From: Gnetum montanum
Taxonomy: Eukaryota > Streptophyta > Gnetopsida > Gnetales > Gnetaceae
Assembly: GCA_015680685.1 (NCBI GenBank)
Contig: MNCI01017913.1
Span: forward strand, 725,465-789,464
DNA length: 64,000 nucleotides
Direction: 5' to 3'
This document shows positions 34,403 through 46,790 of this stretch, in pieces. Position 1 is the first letter of the stretch. Each line of letters opens with the position of its first letter. The notes beneath the pieces are model-generated. The model did not search any database and had not been told where the DNA came from. It was given only the letters and a program-made list of their open reading frames with translations. Both the position numbers and the translations under genes were made by a program.

Positions 34403-34597
34403 GGGCTACTAGGCTATGCTATGAAAAAAACTATCTAGAAACAATGTGTCCAAGCACTATATTTATAGGCTAGCACATACCCCGCAATATTAGATATTCA
34501 ACATTGCATCTTGGGACCCGATATCGGGTATCCAACATCATGGCTTTGATATTGGATATTCAATCTCAGAGCCGAACAGAACATAGTTCATCATACC
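34403..34597 (-). repeat. E3 3' LTR, truncated
   Basis: CTATGCTATGAAAAAAACTA, then TATTTATAGGCTAGCACATA, match 62730-62795 of the 5' LTR. The end is GTTCATCA, followed by TACCCCTATGATTGAAT (polypurine tract on minus), as in E2. Confidence 0.85.
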
Positions 34598-35312
34598 CCT
34601 ATGATTGAATAAAAACTCATCCTCAAGTGAACAAGAGGAGGAAGAAGTTCCTTATAAAATATTGAGAAGGTATGGGATTATTGACTTACATGAAAATTGA
34701 TGCAGATGGAATAGACAAATTCTAAGTGCCCGAGTGTATGGATTTACAATCTTTTATAAAATTGGATGTTGATGACAATAGAATTGAACACCTTGGACAA
34801 AAATAACACCCAATTCCTTTGGTAGCTAAAGAATGAACAAGAAGATCCAACAATCATGGACGACCCTGATTGCATGGTGTTGCCGTCTCTTGCTTAATGA
34901 AGACAATCTCGCTTTTAGTCCATGATTTCCATTGTAATCACAACAAAATCACAGATTAGTGTGCAATGTGTAACATATAGCTTTTAAGTACCTTATCTCA
35001 TTGGCAGTTACACTTGGCTAGGTTGTGATTATGGTGGATTGACTCTTTTAATAGTGTTAGCAGGAAGGCTAAAAAACAGGGTGAAATGGATAAGCGGTCC
35101 ATTAAATTCTGAAAGTTCAATGCAATGAAATACTTGAAGAGGGTTTAAGAATTCACAATAATAAAAAGAGAATTTCACTAAAAAATGTTGTGAAGTTGCA
35201 CACAATTGGATGTCATTGATGGGTCATGCAAAAGGATTTGATTGTGAGGATGTTCAAGGATTAAGAACTTAACTAATCCAACTAAAAGGTATGTAAATGG
35301 ATCCTCCCTAAA
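34598..35312 (-). other. E3 3' untranslated region, distal part
   Basis: Aligns with E2 17261-17990 (polypurine tract, AAAACTC(A/G)TCCT, TTCCTTATAA, GAAGGTATGG). It stops at the TSD GCAGG of the nested element and resumes at 54574. Confidence 0.8.
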
Positions 35313-35317
35313 GCAGG

Positions 35318-37035
35318 TGAAACACCACTAATTTTGGCCTAACACTTTGAAACAAGGACAACCTAGAGCCCTTTTGGCTTTTGGGAAATGAAATTTGACT
35401 AAGGCATGGAACTCACACCCAGCTGGCTCAAACCAGCTTGCTCACGCTCGGCTTGTCAGGATCGTTTGCCTTCAGCATAAGTAACTCCGACAGCTTCAAA
35501 ATCAAGTCAAAGATGGACCAATCTAAAGGTGCAAGCCATCCTCAAGGGCCATTGATGTCAAATCCAAGCTTTAGCATTCAAGGATTCAAATTTCACCATC
35601 AAAAGTTGCAAATTTCCTCACTCACATTGTCACTCATGCTGAGGTCACGCTGGCTGCGTGAATGCAGCGTGAGCAACTTTTAGAGCCTAAAACTGAGTTG
35701 AAACGATTTGATTCCCAACGTCTAAGTCATCCTCAGAGTTCATCATCAACAAAATTCAAGTTCCAACCTCCAGAATTCCAGGTTTTAGTTCAAAATTGCA
35801 AGTTGTTGTAGCTCACGCTATGGTCACGCTAGTAGCGTGAGTTCAACGTGAGCTACCCAAATTAGTCCAAAACAGGGTACATCAAGCTCAATTTTTGATT
35901 TTTAGATCATTCCTAACATCAGCCACATAGTTAGATAGTAGTTGCACTCAAGAAACAGGCTTCAAAATCAAAATTTGGTGGAAAATACGTCATTCTGGCT
36001 CACTCATGCTGAAGTCACACTAAGGTCACGCTGGCAGCGTGAGTGTAGCATGAGCACACTAAAGACATGCCAAGGCAAAATCAACTCATGCTGGAAGTCC
36101 TGGTCCAACAAAGATGCCTCAAACAACCACAAAGCCACCTAGATCAGCATCCTGCTATAGTCAATTCGAAGATTGAGAAGATTCAGGCGAGCTGAAGTCA
36201 ATCTCTCTTATTGTACATTATCATTTCATTGTAAAGTTTCATCATTCGTGAGCTTGTCAAGCTCTTACGCTTTGAATTATATGTGCTTCCATGAGCGTAA
36301 GCTAGCTTGAGTAACTTAATGCATGCTGTAAGATATAATGCACCTGGTCAAAAATGTAGCTTGCCCACACACATCCAACTCAAACACAGCTATCTATTAG
36401 ACACGTGTCACTTGATCCGTTTTCCTCTCAATTCTCAGCTGTTGATTCCATCCATGAGTTCCGCACTTGAGCCTAGCCAAACCCTATAAATACCCTGTTA
36501 ATTCACATAAATAGGGTTGGCAATTTTGAAGATTGATGGCTTAGGAAATGCAGACTAGCAATCTTTGGGTGCTTGGGCACAGTTGACTCCTAGCATTGAA
36601 GCACTTCTGAAACACATCACATCACCCCAAGGCTTGGCGCTTGACTTGCCATCTACACGTGCAACTACGCTTTGACTGGTACACATCTTTTCTAAGTAAT
36701 ACAATACAATTCATTTTGGGAGCCATTATATTTTTTGCTATGTTTTATGTTAAATTTACGTTTTGTTTACAATACCAGTTTTGCATACGCTTTTTTTTAC
36801 ATTTTGTGCGCACTGTTTGCATTTCAAACATCAGTTACGATAACCCTAGTGCAGGTCATAGTTTATGCTCAGGGAAGTCCTTGGTTGATTTGTGTGCAGA
36901 CCATCCAAGGTAGTCTGCCTTCGTTCTCTTTTCCAGCTTGCCCTCACTCGAAGGTAAGGTCAGCTGTGTTTGTCCAATGATCTTTTGATGTTTATTTTCC
37001 CTTCCAGCCTTACACTAATGATTTTAGTTAATACA
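35318..37035 (+). repeat. Tat-like element 5' LTR
   Basis: It starts TGAAACACCACTAA and ends TTAATACA. TATAAATA lies at 36485-36492. Upstream of it are nested palindromes of TCACGCT/AGCGTGA at 35645-35673, 35808-35856 and 36003-36056. The middle one is a 49-bp arrangement with outer arms GTAGCTCACG / CGTGAGCTAC and inner arms TCACGCTA / TAGCGTGA. Confidence 0.93.
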
Positions 37036-37041
37036 GTAAAT

Positions 37042-37059
37042 TGGTGCTAGAAGGAGGGC
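37042..37059 (+). promoter_or_regulatory. Tat-like element primer-binding site
   Basis: TGGTGCTAGAAGGAGGGC starts six bases after the LTR, the expected place and TGG start for a tRNA primer site. I could not assign the tRNA with certainty. Confidence 0.65.
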
Positions 37060-37299
37060 ACCTACAAAAAATTCTTATGTTAATCGAGACTGCAAGCCTT
37101 TGAAACTATTACAGTGAGCACTTTAAACTCTGCAACTCCATCATCCAAACTCAAAACAGCGTACACACACTTTTTAAAGAAGCTGTTTCGTTGATAGTCT
37201 GCCAAGTAACGTTCCATCACCATCGTTGACCATTCACATTGAGATTCTTTCACCACTTGCCTAGCGTGTCACACTAGCTTATGCAAGTTTAGCTTGAAT

Positions 37300-37665
37300 T
37301 ACTCACTCTATGCCCTGGATACCTTACGCTATCAACCTACTCATGCTAGCTCACGTTGTAGCTACTCACGTTGTTACTCAGTCACGTTGCAGTTAACTCA
37401 TGTTGCAGCTACTCACGCTGTTATTTAGTCATGCTACAGTTAACTCACGCTATTACTCAATCACGCTGTAGTTAACTCACACTGCAGTTACTCATGCTGC
37501 AATTAACTCATGCTGTAGTTTCTCATGCTGTTACTCAGTCATGTTGCAGTTAACTCATGCTGTAGCTACTCATGCTGTTACTTAGTCATGCTGTAGATAC
37601 TCACGCCGTTACTCAGTCATGCTGTAGTTAACTCATGCTGTAGTTGCTCACGCTCAAACTCTTCT
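37300..37665 (+). repeat. Tandem array of 15-16-bp subunits with CTCACGCTG motif
   Basis: Alternating subunits of the types GTTACTCAGTCATGCT, GCAGTTAACTCATGCT and GTAGCTACTCATGCT make 31- and 47-bp higher-order units, about 20 subunits in all. The array lies between the primer site and gag. The same CTCACGCTG core recurs in the LTR palindromes and at 46070-46780. Confidence 0.85.
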
Positions 37666-37688
37666 AGCCCAGTTTACTTACATTCACT

Positions 37689-40380
37689 ATGGAATCCTCC
37701 CAGATTAACCTAGTGACACTGCTGATCTTTGACTTTGGAGCTAAAACCTCGAACCCTGTGATTGCTACAGAACCCATAACTATTATTGAGTAGATAAACC
37801 CCCAAGGTCCTACATGCTAGTCACTCAGGCTATAGGGAAAAGACCCTACTTATGAAACTCTTACACCTGAACAGTATAACTTCATCTATGTCAAGATCCA
37901 AGCCAACCTGCTTGTCGATCGTGTAGAGAGGGAAGTGAAGTGAGACTATGAACTAATTTATAAAGGAGGTCATGAATTTATCCCCTCAGCATTTGATATA
38001 ATCCCTCTTTCTGAACACCATCATAGAATCATATCCTAGCTCCTCATGGTGAGGAGCCAAGCCTTACAGCCACCTCCGATAGAGCCTGAGGGTGGAGATG
38101 AGGAAGATGACTTCGCAGTCCAATCTGAACATGGGGATTCATACCATACCATCAGTCCCCATGCCCATACAAACTCATTATTCCAACCCTTCCTGGAAGA
38201 GATCATACTTCCACCTTTATGCACGAATGCTCGACCACCAGCTTCTATAGAGGAAGTACCACTTCCATTCCCATATTCTCCAGGCTCAACATCCAATCTG
38301 ATACGTCCACTTCCATCATATCTTTGCAAATATAGTCCCAACAACCTCCTCCCCAAACTAATGTAGCATCAATTTTTTGACCTCAAGTAATTGGGATGCC
38401 ATCAGTTGTACCAGCTTCCACGTCCACCCGTTACAGACCTCAAGTGCAAATCCACGGAGCACCATCGATTACTTCAACCCAATACGTTCAGGGTGTCACT
38501 TCACAACCTGTGGCTAGGCAGTGGGTTCGACCAGTTGTATAGCAAAACCTGTCTACTCACTACAACGTACCACACCCCATAGTCTCATCCTCGAATGTTG
38601 TCCCACCATAATAAATGATAGTCCAACAATCTCTCTTTCCACAAATGATGCAACAATCGAATCATTATCAACCATCACCAACTCAACCCAGTAGTCTGAC
38701 TACCACCTGAGAGTGGGCAGACATAAGAAAAATGATGCACTCATTAGTAGAAGAATTAAAGCACCTTAAAACTGTGAACACTGAGGAAGTTAGAGTACTG
38801 GATTTCTACCAAGATGGTCCAATTGACCCCTCAGTTCCCCTATTAACCTTGCCAAAAGGAGTCTCATTACACCAACTAACCAAGTACAATGGAGAGGGAG
38901 ATCCAAATGCTCACCCAGTAACATTTTGAACAGAATGTTTATTGCTTCAGGCATGGCGTCATGTAATTCTGTGTGTGTTTGCTATGTCCTTAATGGGAAA
39001 AGCCCTATACTGGTACCAAGCTTTACCTTGTAGCTCCATATCTTCTCTAGAGGACCTGTTGCACCAGTTTGTTACCCATTTTAAGTATAATCTAAAGCCT
39101 GAAGCCACATTGGATAGCTTGATCCAGATTAAATAAGTACCGTTAGAGCCAGCACAGAAATTTATCCAAAGGTAGAGTGTAGCCCTGAATGAACTTCACG
39201 AGCCTATCCCTGAAACATATCTGCTTACCATCCTTAAGGTGGCTGTGAATGACTTTATTAAGTCGAAGCTTTATTATTTGAAAGCTTGCACATTGAGCCA
39301 AGCATTTATGTAAATTAAAGATAGAGAAGAGGCGGCACAAACAATGGTAGCAGCGGCAGTAGAGACAGCCTGACCTAACCATCTAGGATAAAAGGGAAAA
39401 CAAACACCACCCAAAATGGCCATGAAAGAAACACACCCATGCCTACACCTGAATCTTCATCAAATAGAAACACCAACATGGGTCATGCTCGTACATTCGA
39501 AAGAAAAGACCCCGCTCAATATACGTCCTTGCCTATGAAGCCTTCATAATTGCTTGATTAACTTCTAAAGGCTGGGTTAATCAAACATAAACAAATGTCT
39601 CCTGTGGCATCTCAACAACATGATTGATTTTGTGTGCTAGCAAAGAACCCATCTCTAGTAATAGCTAATGAGCCTCTCATTCCAAGAGGCTTTATATTGG
39701 ATAGGTTTTGTGAATATCACCAACGGTGTGGTCATGGGACTGATTACTGTTTCACCTTGAAACAAGATATACAACACATGATTGACATGGGTGAAGTAGT
39801 ATTCGATGAGGCAAAGCTAGTAAGACCCCAAAACCAACCCATGGGAGTCTACAAAGATCCTTTCAATACCAATGATGCACCATATATGATTAATACTATC
39901 CATGTGGAGAATAGAAAGGATGTCCTGCAAAAACCTTTTGTGATCTGCAGGCCTTTAGAAAACACACCTACCCCAACATCTTCTCAAATCCCTTTCATCA
40001 TACGCACATTCTCTACACCACAAAAACCATTTGTCATCCATGTACCTCCTTCCGTTGCTGCAACAACCACACTATTTGAAAACCAACCCATTCCCTTTGT
40101 GATCCGGGTGCCAAAATAGCTGATACACAACCCACCTCCATTCCCCCATGACCTTTGCGAGAATGTCTTGCTGATAGACTAACAAGAGAGTGCCTGGAAA
40201 GAGAAAACCATCAGCACAAATTAGGACCACCAAAGCCCACACTGCTAAACACTGTTCCTATGGGTGCACCCATTAATGAGCCTAGTACGAGTAATCAAAA
40301 CGAGGATAATGTCACAGGTTGTGTCCCGAACCCAACATCCTCAGTTACCAACGCAAAAATCCCTCCATGAGAGATACAAA
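37689..40380 (+). pseudogene. Tat-like gag
   Basis: ATG at 37689 (MESSQINLVTLL) opens a frame with several stops. Frame 38046-38366 is a Pro/acidic-rich linker. The capsid starts at about 38732 with LTKYNGEGDPNAHPVTF, then LMGKALYWYQALPCSSISSL and LLHQFVTHFKY (38942-39136), all typical of the retrotransposon gag fold. Frame 39634-40119 has FCEYHQRCGHGTDYCFTL followed by KQDIQHMIDMGEV, the knuckle-like C-H-H-C block of Tat gags. Then comes a Pro-rich spacer with repeated KPFVI(H/R)V. It would form the particle. Confidence 0.82.
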
Positions 40381-40679
40381 TGCTAGGTCAAATGGACCAA
40401 GTCTCTGTAGATAGGGGTGCCCCAAATGGTAAAGATTTAGCGAGTGCATTAACTCAAGTTACGCAGGCTTTAAAACAAAAGAATACTTCTCTAAGCTTGT
40501 ATGATCTAGTAATGACTTCAACTATACATCGGGAAGCACTCGTGTGAATGTTGACTTTGATCCTTATTAGTGAGGACCTTCCTGCAGACGAGCCATCTAT
40601 TTATGCGGTACTATTCCCAAAACCCTAAGAGTCAAAGACCACATTCCTAGAGTTTCATGCTAACAACATTAAGCTAGAT

Positions 40680-41383
40680 GAAAAATAGGAGAAGTCAGCA
40701 TAGCCCCTATGTTCATAATAATACAAGTTAACCATTTCAAGATATGTATGGTGCATGTTGATGACAGTGCAACAACGAATGTAATACCCTTTCTGGTCAT
40801 TAAGAAACTAGGACTTACTGAACAAATAAAGCCCATGACAACTTCTTTTTTGAAATCCTTCAGTGGTTCCCATGTTGTAGTGAAAGGTATGGTTACCTTG
40901 GATTTCATAGCAGGGGACTAATTCCCCACATCAGTTGAATTTGTAGTGGTTGATGAAATGCCAGGGTTGAATCTGATTCTAGGACATCCTTGGCTAGCTC
41001 GACTTAGAGCCATATTCTCACCAATCCATCAAGAGATCCACCTACCTTACGATGGCGGTGAGATCATCATACATGGGGATATGATGACATCACTAACTTC
41101 CTCACACTTAGGAATGGATCAAGGGTCAAAAATTGAGTTTTTTGACTCTAATCAAGGAACCATGAGCATACTTCAAGACATGAATCCAACGTTAACTCAT
41201 GATCCTACCAAAATTGAGGAAGCACTTGACAACACAAACATAGGCGCCATTCCCACTGACATCTCTTGGTCAGAATTACCCTTTGACATCACTAGTGAAG
41301 GGGAAGGTGAGAATAAAATCATGGCTACATGGCCTACCCCTCACATTAAACTACAAAGGATTAAGAGGCAACTCAATAACTAG
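40680..41383 (+). pseudogene. Tat-like aspartic protease
   Basis: Frames 40709-40921 and 40946-41383 are one domain divided by a stop. The active site is VHVDDSATTNVIP (D-S-A where retroviral proteases have D-S/T-G). Next come LGLTEQIKPM and the C-terminal block LNLILGHPWLARLRAIFSPI, then LPYDGGEIIIHGD. It ends with a frame of about 90 residues to a stop at 41383. In relatives RT follows; here 6.5 kb intervene. Confidence 0.8.
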
Positions 41384-41389
41384 AGCGAA

Positions 41390-41665
41390 TCACTAAATGT
41401 CCGAAATGATGTTAAACTACCAATTATTTGGTACAACATTAAACTGCCAGCGAATGTCTGTAAGACGTTAAACTAGCCACAGTCAAAAATAGCTAGTTCC
41501 TTTTAAAAGCTTTTTAAAACTGTTGTTGCTTTTGGCCCACTATGGCATAAAACTGGTAATCCTTCTTTCTTTGACAATAGATGCAACAGTCCACCATGAC
41601 TTTAAACTGATGTGCATAGCCCAAAATGGCTTTAAACTAGGGTTCAATACATCACAAGTTTATAA
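41390..41665 (+). repeat. ATGAC-N-TAAACT(A/G) short repeats, left set
   Basis: At least eight copies of a degenerate (C)CA(C/A)NATG-N(3-5)-TTAAACTN motif spaced about 25-40 bp. Matching repeats occur after the integrase at 51330-51665. Confidence 0.7.
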
Positions 41666-42218
41666 ACATTCACTACGTTATGTAAAATTTTTGTTTAAAT
41701 GATATAAGTTGCAATCTCGATCTATGCCTTCTCGTTACTTTCCTCTTTTACAAGTGTTGATTTACGTTTTGTTCCCCCATTCTACATTTAGCTACATGCA
41801 TATGTTCACGATAATACTTGAGAAAAAAAATAAAAAGAGAAAAGACAAAACAATAAAAAAAAATGATATGTCAACATGGTAGTAAAGTTCCAACATGTTA
41901 TGCCATAATTAGATCCATATTATTACACTTGTCAAACATACATTTCCATCAAACATCCAAAAATCCAAAACATTTAATAGCTAAAGTTCGATTAACAATA
42001 AACTCATGGAGGGGGCTGGTCCCCAAGATCCTCTTCATCATCTGCTCTCACTCCACTGGGGCCAGCTCCATCATTAACACATCCTTATAACAAGGTAGAA
42101 AACAAAAAAAAAATAGGTAAGAGTAGTGAAGCAAATCATAAATACAAAACTAAGAAAAATAGTAACACTAACAATGAAAATGGTAAAACCATACAAAAAT
42201 AAATAATAAAACACTCAC

Positions 42219-43011
42219 AAGTGAGGAAGGTGCTAAGTTGGTCTCCAAACGTCGTAGAATCTCCTCCTCGAGCACATTTGTCCAATCCTCATCCAGGCCA
42301 AGATCAACACCAACCAAGTTTTTATCCTTGTCCACGAAGTTCAGGTAGGACGCTCAAGAGAGAACATGCCTATCAAAGCCTCCTCGAAGGTAGTAGTAAT
42401 GGTTTTCTTGGGAGATCCCTCCACCTCAATGCACTCGATGAACCTGTTATAAGCAGACCGCAAACCTAACCCATCGATGAACATCTCCATCCGGTGATGT
42501 TCAACTGAATACTGCTTTAACCATTTGTTATATTGATGCTTGTGGTCCTTTTGGTCTTGGCCCCATTTCTGTACTTTGGCAACAAAGGATTTCCAATTGT
42601 GATACTTCTTGTTTAGCAAATCCATCTGTGCTCTTTGTTTTGCTAAATCTCGTGTCGCCTGCAGTTTGCTGTTCAAAACCGTCCAGTAACGTGCATAGGT
42701 GATTTCAGATGTGCGCCAAGTGCTATCACTAGACAACCTAGCAATAGCAAAATCATAATGGGATTGGATATCCCTCTTCTCCTCTCTCTCCTTTGTTAGT
42801 GCTTCCTTCAATGAGTGGACCTCGTCCCATAGATACTCAATTGAATGCCTACAAGTCCAAAGCGATTTGGCATTTTGTATGACGCAACCGGAAACTGCAT
42901 CATAAAACTTCCTAGGGACTTGCTTAATAGTCCCTGGTAATTCAGGGAGGGCATCAATGTGAGTAGCCTTAAAAGGATCCCACTGGAGCTTAGCGCTTGT
43001 AGGTGTAAGTA
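42219..43011 (-). pseudogene. Helical charged exon of the antisense gene
   Basis: The longest open antisense frame (279 codons from 43180, of which the part from 43011 is exon). It has VLTPTSAKLQWDPFK, then a long helical charged region (LKEALTKEREEKRDIQ, KLQATRDLAKQRAQMDLLNK) likely to form a coiled coil. One base shift near 42345 restores NFVDKDKNLVGVDLGLDED, leading to donor GTGAGTGT. I do not recognise the family. Confidence 0.55.
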
Positions 43012-43784
43012 CTGCACACGTGAATAAGCTATAATCAACAATGAACACAAAGAAGCACAAATAAAATCGGACACTTAGCATAATATGTAACATACACATA
43101 CCTAGTTCTGGATGAGCTTCTCGTAGGTGAGTGACCACATCATTAATGATGCCATTAACAAAATACATTTTGCTAGGCATCTCAGGCCATGGCCTTAGCT
43201 GGTCAGTTGATGTGGGACAAGCAGGGGAGGTTACCTCAATTGGAACCTATGATCCTGCGCTGCTGCCCAGGATGTTTATGTCTCAGAAATCTCAGCATCT
43301 ACCTCTGATGCTAAAAAAAATCAAGATAATCAAGAACAACACATGAAAATTAAAGGATATAGAATATAGATTGAGCTAAAAGGAACATACCAAAAAGCCC
43401 TTTGCTGTTTAGCTTGGGTGAATCACCAAGCTACAAAGATCCATTAAAGAAACCATCGAAGACACCTATTTCATCACTTGAATGCCTAAGTGCATCCAAA
43501 GCCTCCGCAAGCTTTGTCCCCATGATGTTTGTTACATCTTCTTCTTGCAAGGTGGGAGGTTCTTCGATCATTTCTTCTCTTTCCTTCGCCTCTTCCTCCG
43601 GCCCTATGACAACCACTTCAAGATCAACCATTGGGGCCAAAGCCTCCCTCTCTCTCTTAGGAATTTCCTCTCATAATTCCAGAATCTTAGAGTTAGTATA
43701 ACATAGTATATATAGTGTATAGGCCAAAAGTAACAAAATAATAATAATAATAATAAATATGTAACAATAAAATAAACTACTTAC

Positions 43785-43959
43785 CCTCCACTGGCTGTAC
43801 AGACCGAATCTTCTTTGTTCTTGGTGGTATCACATCTGGAGCAGGCTCCCTTGGGCGTTCTTTCCTCTTCACTTTCACTTTAGACTTCCCAATGGTCTCA
43901 CCAATCAAACATTTAGCCCTTTTAATAGACGTGCATAGCCTAGGCGGTTCCAATTCCAA
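43785..43959 (-). pseudogene. Basic exon of the antisense gene
   Basis: The Lys/Arg-rich stretch KSKVKVKRKERPREP followed by PPRTKKIR looks like a nuclear localisation signal. It ends at a perfect donor (GTAAGTAG). Confidence 0.5.
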
Positions 43960-44831
43960 GCTATCATGGGAATGATGGGAATGGCTAGTCGCACCTCCAG
44001 TTGTAACTGATACTGATTCCTAAATGTCTTCCAGTGGGTCCTAGGATCTAGTGATGCTAAAAAAATGGCAAATCCAAGGGCAGGATAGTTGTGAACGATC
44101 CCTAAAAATGTAGCAGTTATCATCATAAACTACTAGGAACTCAGCAAACCTATGTAGGTGCCCTGCGAAGAAAGCCAATGTAAAATGGGATTTGGCATGG
44201 ATGTTTGAACGTAACTTAACAATCTCTCCATGAAAACCAGATCCAAGAAACTATGCCCAGTTATAGCACATTCCTATCTCTAAAACTACACGTATCACAC
44301 ACGTGGACTCAATCCCAAGGTTTCTTTCTTGAGAAAGAGATTTGGGGAATGCTCATGCCCGGAAGAGAGGATATAGAAAGTTCATCTCCATTGATCGGGT
44401 ATCATCTTGCATGGCAAAGTCGTTAGGACCTTGAGACATGCCTAACCACTACTCAACCTCTCTTATGACCTGTCCTTCTTTAGTTGCTTTATCTATGGTC
44501 ACCATGGCACCATCCATGGGCATACCAAAAAGGTCAAAAAAGAACTTAGTGGTTAGGTGGAAAGATACCTTGACTCCTCGAACCTATGTGGTAAAATGGG
44601 AAGCATCATCACTGAAAAAATCAACAATGGTGATCATCTCAGTAGCCAGAATGCTAGGAGTCAAAGCTATGAACAAGTCCATTAGACCTGCCTGGGTAAG
44701 GTGGCTGATGATCAAATTAGAAGATTTCTTTTGTAACCATCATTGTGATTACTCTACCTCCCCATATTTCGTAAAATGTGTGGCCTTAGTATGCCTTGTT
44801 ATAATGGTAACTTCTTTAGGGGGGATGGCTA
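43900..44831 (-). pseudogene. Segment resembling plant transposon-associated protein domain
   Basis: The exon after acceptor TTTTAGAG reads VAIPPKEVTIITRHTKA, LTQAGLMDLFIALTPSILA, ITIVDFFSDDASHF, VRGVKVSFHLTTKFFFDLFG, and FPKSLSQERNLGIESTCVI. The order (short capsid-like helix, VRG-strand-F-G-P loop, then P-x-S...R-x-L helix) resembles proteins annotated as putative plant transposon proteins. I am not certain of the family. Stops at four or more places. Confidence 0.4.
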
Positions 44832-44927
44832 CTCTAAAAGAAAAACATAGAGCAAAGAGTTAAAAAAGAGCATAGTACACGATGATGCAACAAAAAGGAA
44901 AATGGATTCTAGAGTGTAGTCACTTAC

Positions 44928-45907
44928 CATCTGTGAATGATGTAGGTGGGGTGGGTGCAGGATCAATGTTTTGAGGGAAAATTAGCCCATTAGAAGACCA
45001 ATCCTTATGTAACCAACCACAAACTTGGTAGCATTCAAAAGCTCTTGAAAACTGCCTATGGTAGTCAACAATAGCTACCTTTGTCTGGTCCAGTACCATG
45101 GCATGAAGAATGGGGCCCACCATGAATGTCTCTAACACTGTGCGCGCTAAAGCAAGCCCACCATCATCATCGCGCATCCCATGTTCATTAAAGTAGGGCC
45201 TGCATAGGAAAACAACATTTACATTTAGATGATGACATAAAATTTAAAAGGGAATCAAAAAAGTAAAGTAAGGCTTACCTTATCCACTCTATATACTGTC
45301 CCACTCTATATACTGTCCCAGGTGGGTTCTAGAATAGAGTGTGCACACGGAGGGCTAGGAAAAGTGTGTTGCTGCTGTTATAATGACTACATATAGGCAA
45401 CTGCCACACACGAGTTAAGGGATGAGTAGAACTAGGACCCTCAGTAGGGCCTCCCTTAACCCTAAAAGCCCCTCATTGATATTAGTAATAAAGACAAGCA
45501 TGCCTTATGTAGACCCGTGCAGTACTGTCTCGATGATATCAGGAGCCAATTGTTCATTCAGGTGAGACCATATAACCACACTAAAATTCTGCAAGATGAA
45601 TGACAAAAACGAACTGACATCAGGATGGAACCATATCACATGGGGCCCGATGCGCATATCATAGGGAGGTGTGTCTAGTCCAAAGGGGCCAAACCAAGAA
45701 AGTACACCAACAAGCTCAACTATGAGAAGAGAAGGTTTAGGTCCCCTGCATACAACCAAAAACATTAGGTAAGTAAAGAATCTAAGTGCTAACAATAGGT
45801 CAAAATCACATAAACCAAAAATCACATAAACAAATACTTTAAATGCAAAGCTTCACCTCATGAGACAAGGACGCCAATATCTATTTAGTGTATTTGACGC
45901 TCACTGG
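44928..45907 (-). pseudogene. FCP1/NIF-phosphatase-like segment of the antisense gene
   Basis: The exon at 45745 opens with GPKPSLLIVELVGVLSW, where HAD/FCP1 phosphatases have LLVLDLDG(T/L)L. HPDVSSFLSFILQNFSVVIW follows, equivalent to the RP..DFL.F....EVG(V)WSS block. After two frameshifts NSSNTLFLALRVHTLF and NPPGT match the (E)SNTLLLDDSPYKALLNPP block. Splicing at 45279/45199 gives QYIEWIRPYFNEHG, followed by DDDGGLALARTVLETF. The catalytic D-x-D is E-x-V here, so even the intact version may have lacked phosphatase activity. FCP1/NIF family members remove phosphate from RNA polymerase II C-terminal repeats or similar substrates. The assignment is by pattern only. Confidence 0.6.
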
Positions 45908-46069
45908 GGTACATTGAAATCCATTTCACAATAAATCCACACAAAAGTATAGAACGTAAACACTCACTGAAGCAAGGTTTAAATCATTTGTCTTAGGAAA
46001 ATAATAAACGGTATAAACATGAAACCAACAAGTAATGGGCATCCCAGCTAACAATGCATGTCTTCACAT

Positions 46070-46790
46070 TTTAGCTCATGCTGGGCATCCTTGGTAGCTT
46101 ATGTTGGAAACTGCCCTAGTGTCAACTCATGTTGGGGCCTTTCCCAGCAAGCTCATGCTAGGTTCCTACATTCCAGCTCACGTTGGAACCTGTAAACTCA
46201 TGCTGGGAACCTACAGCTTGCCCTGGAAATCCTGCAGCTCATGCTACCTGGAAGACCCTATGCTCACATTACCCAAGACCCTGGTGGTCATGCTGAAAAC
46301 TCCCTTTCTCCCTTGTAATGCACTCATGCTGATGTTCAGCCACGCTCACGTTGGGGCCTATTTCGGCAACTCACTTTGATTGGCTCCCACACAAAACTCA
46401 CGTTGGAAGGTCTGCATAGTCCAGCTCACACTGAGATCCAACAGCTCACGCTGCCTAGAGAAATTTATGTTCATGTTACCCAGGGCACAAGAAAAGAAAA
46501 AAAGTTGACGTTAGATAGGAACCTGGTTGTCACGTTGCCAATGCAAAAATAGAAAGAAGAATAGGCCTTTCCCTGCAACACAGGCCTTCTTGGCCCACAC
46601 TCACGCTGGTCCTTTTGTGGCCTAAACCTCACGCTGGTCATTTCCTAGTTTGAAAGTGATGTTGCTTGAAAAACCCTATGGCCCAGGACCCCCAAAAAGC
46701 CTGAAAGCCCAACCCACGTCGCTAGGAAGCCCCAAAAGCTCATGCTGTCTAGGATATTCCTAGCACTTACGATGCGCTTGCCCTAAAAAT
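46070..46790. repeat. Dispersed CTCA(C/T)G(C/T)TGG motifs
   Basis: At least 20 copies of CTCATGCTGG / CTCACGTTGG-like motifs at irregular 20-60-bp spacing, between the first and second recognisable antisense exons. They share the core with the element's LTR palindromes, which suggests that the antisense block belongs to the element family and is not a late foreign insert. Confidence 0.65.

Noticed and set aside
38036-38356. Minus-strand 106-aa frame in the Tat-like gag linker
   Set aside because: It mirrors the plus-strand frame 38046-38366, which lies in the gag reading direction; Gly/Ser/Arg content comes from the Pro/acidic codons on the other strand.
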